Source: CAUZFZ01 sp963579025 (GTDB lineage Bacteria; Planctomycetota; Planctomycetia; Planctomycetales; Planctomycetaceae). From it: 18,903 nucleotides of DNA. The position numbers were made by a program, and so were the translations under genes. Positions 15,070 to 18,903 of the stretch are shown piece by piece (position 1 is the stretch's first letter; every line of letters begins with the position of its first letter). The DNA is taken from contig CAUZFZ010000184.1 in the NCBI GenBank assembly GCA_963579025.1, positions 1 to 18,903 of the forward strand. Direction: 5' to 3'. A model generated the notes under the pieces. That model searched no databases and was not told where the DNA came from. It worked only from the letters and a program-made list of their open reading frames with translations.

Positions 15070-17355
15070 CTATTCAAACTCGGGGAGATCCCCAATTTCG
15101 CCGCCTTTGACGGGTAGCAGAACGCGAATCAATGTGCTCTGGCGATCAGCTTTGACTGACTCACCGTCGATCCGCAGGTCAGAGCATGGCAGTTCGATCC
15201 GACCCAACAGAATCACCCGATCGAGTTGCAGGCAGTCGGACAGTTCGAGCTGCGGGAGAATGGAGTTCGTCAGTCCTGTGTATTCGGTTCCGCCGGATTT
15301 CTCGTGCAGGGTCAGCATGCGGACAATTGTGACCAGGTCCGTATTGCTGCTGTCCCAGTCGAGCTGCGTGGTCATGTAGTCCGTACCTGATCTACTGGCC
15401 TGTGTACGTGACTCCCGAAACTGCGAGCCGGTGAGGAATGCTCGGAGCGCCTGAACCCCTACGAACTCGTTCGTCGGAGTCCATTTCTCGCCCGGCGGCA
15501 GCGATGCGTCCTGCAACAGACTGCCGCCTTGGAATCTGTGGTAGTAAATGTGACTCTTGTCGATCAGCAGCCAGTCCTGAATGGCGACAGGCAGGTTGTG
15601 AGTGAAGGAACTGTCGGGCGTCAATCGTCGGGACCCGCCGCGCTGCAGTTGTGAAGTAAACAGTTCCGGCGGGGGTTGGAATTGCGATTCAGTCAGCAGG
15701 ACACGATCGGACCAGATGGGAATCGGCAGGCCATCAATGCCGTCATAGCCCACGCGACCGCTGGTGAGTCGATAAGCGGGCCGGCCGAACTCGATTCCGG
15801 AGGCGCGGTACATGCCGCCAAAGTAGGACTCCGGAATCCCCGACCATGAGAGCCAGGCGGGTTCCGCTGCTCCCAGTTGCTGACCCGGTGACATGGAAAC
15901 TCGCGCGCGGCGATTCGAAGGGCTGTAGATTGAGGTCCACACACTCTGTCGGCCGTATCCGGATGCCGTATCGATATCGACGACTTCCAGCGTGTTGACT
16001 CGCAGGTCTGCTCCGTTGGAACCACGAGCGGAAGCTCCGGCCAGGAAACCGGACAGAAGCACGGCCAACGGAAACGTGCACCAGGTCAGACCCGGCCGTT
16101 TCAGGACACGGTGCACCAGCAACCAGTCAAGCGGACCGATCAGCAGCAGATAAAGCAGTGTCAGACCGAGGATACTCAGTGTGGATCGTTCGCCGACAGA
16201 CTCGAAGTGTTCCATTCCGTTCTGCAACTGAGTTGCGAGTTCGGTGATGCCCGTGTGAGAGATGCGAGCCGATCTGGCGCCGTCGGACGCAACCTTCAGC
16301 CGCAGGTCGGCAACCGAGGTCAGGAACGAATCCAACCCGCGCCAGCGAGCCAGCGGCGCCTCGTTCAAGTCGACGCCGAACAACGTAATCCGTCCGAATC
16401 CGAATGCGTGTCGAGTCAGCACAGCGCCGTCGAGTCCGGATGCCCGGATCTCCCCGTCGGTCTGCTCGATGGTGACACCACGTCGCGGATTGAAGAACGG
16501 TATGCGACGGTCCTCAAGCGGAATGCTGCCCCCCTGCTGGTCCGCGAAGCTGGTGACGAGCATTTCGAGACCGCTCAAATCGCTGATCGAGCCGGGGATG
16601 ATGTTCCGCCCGGCCAGAGCCCAGTCGGCCAGAGGACTCGCCAGCAGTTCATCGGAATGTGTGCCGATGGCCAGAATGAGATTTCCACCATCCAGCACCC
16701 AGGTCTTCAGCGCGTCCGACTGTGCTACTGGAATGTCGAACTGACCACTGAAGACAATGGCCCGCCACGCGGACATGGTTCGCGACTGAATCGGCAGGTC
16801 GTCGGGCGATGCCAGTTCAGTGAGGTGGATTCCGCTGTTCCGCAGTTTTGAGATGGCGTCACGATCCGGATTGGCCGCCAGTCCGGGACTGCCGGGCAAC
16901 TGGCCGACGACGATCCATGCCGGAGTCGAATTGCGCACGACGCGAAAGGGAGACTCCGCACTCGAACTCGATGTCACGGACGAACGCTTCAAGGTCGCCA
17001 GCACCACATCATCGTCCACTCGGACGGCCCGCGTTGTGACAGTCGTTTCCAGGCGGCCGGGTTTGAAAAACACATCGACCGCGCGTGGCGATCCTGATTC
17101 CAGTTGGATTTGTGGTCCGGGGTAAGTGACCGCGTTGCCATCGGGGTCAGGCGATTCCAGCTCGATTCGGCAATTGACCGAGCTGGTCGATGAGAACTTA
17201 ACCCGCACGCGAGTCCAGATGCCGGGTTTTGCCATTTCGTCCAACCCAATCTGCACACTTTCGATCGTGGTCTCGGCGGAGGCATCCGCGGGCATTTGCA
17301 GCACGGTCAACAGCACTGCCGCCGCGAGACACTGAAACCGACGTCGTTGGAGCAC
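15070..17355 (-). CDS. Large membrane protein with glutamine-amidotransferase-like extracytoplasmic region, function unknown
   Basis: 761 residues if read from GTG 17355, which gives a clean signal peptide (VLQRRRFQCLAAAVLLTVLQ, then MPADASA) and has GGA 7 bases upstream. The frame also opens at ATG 17442 and ATG 17544 (824 residues), but these add 29-63 Arg/Ser/Thr-rich residues before the signal. The mature N-terminus is beta-rich. Then comes a class I glutamine-amidotransferase-like fold: IVVGQLPGSPG, WRAIVFSG, LKTWVLDGGNLILAIGTH, and GFGRITLFGVDLNEAPL. No Cys nucleophile is evident, so this is likely a non-catalytic binding fold. Two TM helices follow (STLSILGLTLLYLLLIGPLDW and CTFPLAVLLSGFLAGA), then about 320 extracytoplasmic residues. 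The layout resembles planctomycete membrane proteins found near MoxR/DUF58 operons, but none of those genes is here. Confidence 0.75.
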   Translation of the reverse strand: MLQRRRFQCLAAAVLLTVLQMPADASAETTIESVQIGLDEMAKPGIWTRVRVKFSSTSSVNCRIELESPDPDGNAVTYPGPQIQLESGSPRAVDVFFKPGRLETTVTTRAVRVDDDVVLATLKRSSVTSSSSAESPFRVVRNSTPAWIVVGQLPGSPGLAANPDRDAISKLRNSGIHLTELASPDDLPIQSRTMSAWRAIVFSGQFDIPVAQSDALKTWVLDGGNLILAIGTHSDELLASPLADWALAGRNIIPGSISDLSGLEMLVTSFADQQGGSIPLEDRRIPFFNPRRGVTIEQTDGEIRASGLDGAVLTRHAFGFGRITLFGVDLNEAPLARWRGLDSFLTSVADLRLKVASDGARSARISHTGITELATQLQNGMEHFESVGERSTLSILGLTLLYLLLIGPLDWLLVHRVLKRPGLTWCTFPLAVLLSGFLAGASARGSNGADLRVNTLEVVDIDTASGYGRQSVWTSIYSPSNRRARVSMSPGQQLGAAEPAWLSWSGIPESYFGGMYRASGIEFGRPAYRLTSGRVGYDGIDGLPIPIWSDRVLLTESQFQPPPELFTSQLQRGGSRRLTPDSSFTHNLPVAIQDWLLIDKSHIYYHRFQGGSLLQDASLPPGEKWTPTNEFVGVQALRAFLTGSQFRESRTQASRSGTDYMTTQLDWDSSNTDLVTIVRMLTLHEKSGGTEYTGLTNSILPQLELSDCLQLDRVILLGRIELPCSDLRIDGESVKADRQSTLIRVLLPVKGGEIGDLPEFE

Positions 17356-17566
17356 AGGAGAATCCGCTGTGAGAGGGTGAGGCTGATTCAGAATGGGTGG
17401 GGCGAGTCGGGCAATTGTAGAGACGACGTGTTGTCCCGTCATTTCCGTCGTCGTAGCTGTGCGCTGTTCAGTGCATTCGTGCGACCGCGTTTTCCGCAGC
17501 CTGAGACGTCCTGACTGCGAACGGTAGGCCGGGACCGGGTACATTACGATCGCGTGCCCAATCCAG

Positions 17567-17576
17567 CTAAGTGAAT
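17567..17576. repeat. Left 10-bp direct repeat CTAAGTGAAT flanking the palindromic element
   Basis: Identical to 17872-17881. The two copies bracket the element exactly outside its terminal inverted repeats, as a target-site duplication would. Confidence 0.65.
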
Positions 17577-17871
17577 GTGTCCGAAATAAATTCCCGATGT
17601 CCTCCTGTACGCTGAAAACGTTTCACAACATAGCCTGGGGTCAGCGGCGTAGCCGCGCCACCCCAGGTGAAGACCACAACGGCACCGAACCCTGAAAGGG
17701 TTCCACAACGGCTGTCTGGCAATCTCCGGTTGTGCAACCCCTTCAGGGTTGGTGTGCTCGAATCCGTGTTCCTGGGGTGGCGCCGCTGCGCGGCTGACCC
17801 CAGGCTATGTTGTGAAACGCCCTCGGCGTAAGTCACGTTCGAAAAAACGGGAACTTATTTCGGACGCGTTC
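17577..17871. mobile_element. Approximately 295-bp non-autonomous (MITE-like) palindromic element
   Basis: The ends are inverted repeats: GTGTCCGAAATAAATTCCCG at 17577-17596, and the complement of GCGTCCGAAATAAGTTCCCG at 17848-17867, differing at two bases. The right end has four extra bases (GTTC) before the direct repeat. Both sides carry the 10-bp direct repeat CTAAGTGAAT. There is no transposase and no gene of its own; an open frame crosses it into larB but is not protein-like. Its inside is a nested set of hairpins, described in the next entry. It lies 33 bases before the larB GTG, in the divergent gap. Short elements with terminal inverted repeats, flanking direct repeats and no gene are typical MITEs moved by a transposase elsewhere in the genome; whether this family is known I cannot tell. 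Confidence 0.65.
17619..17819. repeat. Nested inverted repeats with self-folding arms inside the MITE-like element
   Basis: Arms 17619-17667 and 17771-17819 (49 bases each) are inverted copies with three mismatches. Each arm also folds alone: outer stem CCTGGGGT/ACCCCAGG and inner stem GCGGC-GTA-GCCGC on the left, GCCGC-TGC-GCGGC on the right. Two of the three differences between arms are a matched pair that keeps the inner stem. Between the arms are GAACCC-TGAAA-GGGTTC (17687-17703) and CAACCC-CTTCA-GGGTTG (17735-17751). Confidence 0.85.
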
Positions 17872-17881
17872 CTAAGTGAAT
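17872..17881. repeat. Right 10-bp direct repeat CTAAGTGAAT flanking the palindromic element
   Basis: Second copy of the direct repeat; it lies 23 bases before the larB start. Confidence 0.65.
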
Positions 17882-17904
17882 TTACTGCGAACGGAGCTAC
17901 CGAG

Positions 17905-18672
17905 GTGAACCGCGACAATCTCCTGTCGATTCTTAGTCAGCTTGTGGACGGCTCCATGTCTGTCGAGGTCGCGGCCGACCGGCTCGATACCGGGACCGAC
18001 TCACTGACGGCATCCACCGACGATGCGTGCGTTGACCTCGGTCGTCAGACGCGGTGTGGATTCCCGGAAGTCGTATACGGGCCAGGCAAGACGCCCGAGG
18101 CCATTGTGCAGGTGTTCGAGCAATTGACCTCGGCCGGGCAGCCGTGTCTGGCGACTCGAGTTGATGAGGAGCAAACGGCGGCCCTCGTCGAAGCGTTTCC
18201 GGCGGCGGTCGCGAATCGAGTGGCGCGGACAATTCGGCTGGCGGGGCCGGACGATAAACCCGCGTCTGGTCGCGTGGCGGTCGTGAGTGCCGGGACAAGT
18301 GATCGGCCGGTCGCGGAGGAAGCCATCGAGACCCTGCGCTGGATGAACTGTGAGGTTGACCTGGTGCAGGACGTCGGAGTTGCGGGGCCTCAACGATTGC
18401 TGCAGCAGGTCGCACGACTGCGACTGGCAGATGCGCTGGTTGTTGTGGCGGGAATGGAAGGGGCGCTGCCGTCGGTTGTGGGCGGACATGTTGATGTGCC
18501 CATTTTCGGCGTACCGACCAGCGTGGGTTACGGAGCCAATTTCGGAGGCGTATCCGCACTGCTTTCGATGCTCAACAGTTGCGCGGCGAATGTGGCCGTC
18601 GTAAACATCGATGCAGGATTCAAGGCGGCTTACCTGGCCGGAATGGTCGCTCGTGCTGCGACGTCAACGTAG
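17905..18672 (+). CDS. larB: LarB, pyridinium-3,5-biscarboxylic acid mononucleotide synthase (nickel-pincer cofactor)
   Basis: 255 residues from GTG 17905, with GGAG 8 bases upstream; the frame is open further back to 17749, but only through the palindromic element. LarB carboxylates the pyridinium ring of nicotinic acid adenine dinucleotide and releases AMP, the first step to the nickel-pincer cofactor of lactate racemase and related enzymes. Residues 1-115 are the N-terminal domain (CGFPEVVYGPGKTPEAI, 51-67). Residues 120-250 are the PurE-like domain, with SAGTSDRPVAEEA (128-140), GMEGALPSVVGG (183-194), PTSVGYGA (204-211), and NSCA (224-227). The family normally has NIDNGFGAA near the end; here it reads NIDAGFKAA. 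larC, larE and larA are not in the window. The family call is firm. Confidence 0.92.
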   Translation: MNRDNLLSILSQLVDGSMSVEVAADRLDTGTDSLTASTDDACVDLGRQTRCGFPEVVYGPGKTPEAIVQVFEQLTSAGQPCLATRVDEEQTAALVEAFPAAVANRVARTIRLAGPDDKPASGRVAVVSAGTSDRPVAEEAIETLRWMNCEVDLVQDVGVAGPQRLLQQVARLRLADALVVVAGMEGALPSVVGGHVDVPIFGVPTSVGYGANFGGVSALLSMLNSCAANVAVVNIDAGFKAAYLAGMVARAATST

Positions 18673-18903
18673 TGCTTCGGCAGAGGTGATTTGAGGAGGC
18701 GCGTGCCACTGGCTCTGCCCAATAGTGTCCGGGAAAATATTCACACAATGTTAACTTGCGCGATTTGGGTTGTTGGATTACAAGCCTTGCATGTCACGCA
18801 GAAAGGAAAACATTTGCGGCAACGAGAAGTCTCGTGCCGCCTTGAGTCAGACCGATGAATCGGCGGCTGGATTGGTGCAGGAACGAAGTACTCAGTGGCC
18901 CGA
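18673..18903. other. Downstream intergenic stretch with one hairpin, no supported gene
   Basis: 231 bp after larB. A 10-bp stem with one bulged A (GCGGC-A-ACGAG / CTCGT-GCCGC, loop AAGT) lies at 18816-18840. It has no T tract on the plus strand and only an offset T-rich stretch on the minus strand, so a terminator call is weak. A minus-strand frame open to the window edge carries a Cys-rich end, but I do not trust it as a gene. Confidence 0.5.

Noticed and set aside
17749..17904. N-terminal extension of larB from an upstream TTG
   Set aside because: It would translate through the right arm of the palindromic element. GTG 17905 has GGAG at good spacing and gives the usual LarB length.
18774..18791. 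Possible sigma-54 promoter (GG and GC elements)
   Set aside because: The GG to GC spacing is 12 bases, where 10 is needed.
18746..18903. Minus-strand frame open to the right edge with a Cys-rich end (CRKCFPFCVTCKACN)
   Set aside because: Too short to judge. It passes through a hairpin and no domain can be named; it is probably chance.

Overview
This window looks chromosomal and comes from a member of the Planctomycetota. The signs are: a planctomycete-type degenerate J-domain protein opening FDPYHKWLGIPP; an Hsp70 joined to a terpenoid-cyclase-like alpha/alpha toroid; a DUF1080 (3-keto-glycoside hydrolase-like) lipoprotein-era secreted protein; irregular Shine-Dalgarno use with several GTG starts; and large palindromic intergenic repeats. 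The assignment rests on family recognition, not on a search.

Left part (1-5328, minus strand). Three genes read leftward. A membrane J-like/PEGA protein (5328-4588) is followed after 18 bp by a two-helix membrane protein with a zinc ribbon (4569-4120), and after 174 bp by a very large open frame (3945 to beyond base 1, at least 1315 residues). Read codon by codon, this frame has no stop. It encodes a complete Hsp70 nucleotide-binding domain and beta substrate-binding domain, about 300 residues of Pro/Ala-rich linker, one transmembrane helix, and an extracytoplasmic alpha/alpha toroid cut by the window edge.

Middle part (5810-13202, plus strand). Diverging from the first group across a 481-bp gap are six genes: a 1206-aa secreted TPR-type protein with a C-terminal membrane anchor and Lys-rich tail, a second secreted TPR-type protein, an ExbB/TolQ/MotA-type channel protein with its own signal peptide, and three consecutive ExbD/TolR proteins. 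A strong intrinsic terminator (13227-13259) closes the run. I read both halves as one locus: an ion-gradient-driven Exb/Tol-like motor with periplasmic TPR partners, facing a membrane-spanning Hsp70-toroid protein and its J-like neighbour. The transmembrane helices of the Hsp70-toroid and zinc-ribbon proteins carry N-xxx-H and S-xxx-H patterns, like the TonB helix that couples to ExbB/ExbD. This is the best candidate in the window for an undescribed system.

Right part (13287-18903). A secreted DUF1080 protein, a CysQ/HAL2-type 3'(2'),5'-bisphosphate nucleotidase, and a large membrane protein with a glutamine-amidotransferase-like region all read leftward. A perfect 29-bp inverted repeat (13925-13991) lies between the first two. 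Next comes an approximately 295-bp non-autonomous mobile-element-like palindrome (17577-17871) flanked by 10-bp direct repeats, then larB (nickel-pincer cofactor synthesis) on the plus strand. The final 231 bases contain no gene that I can support.
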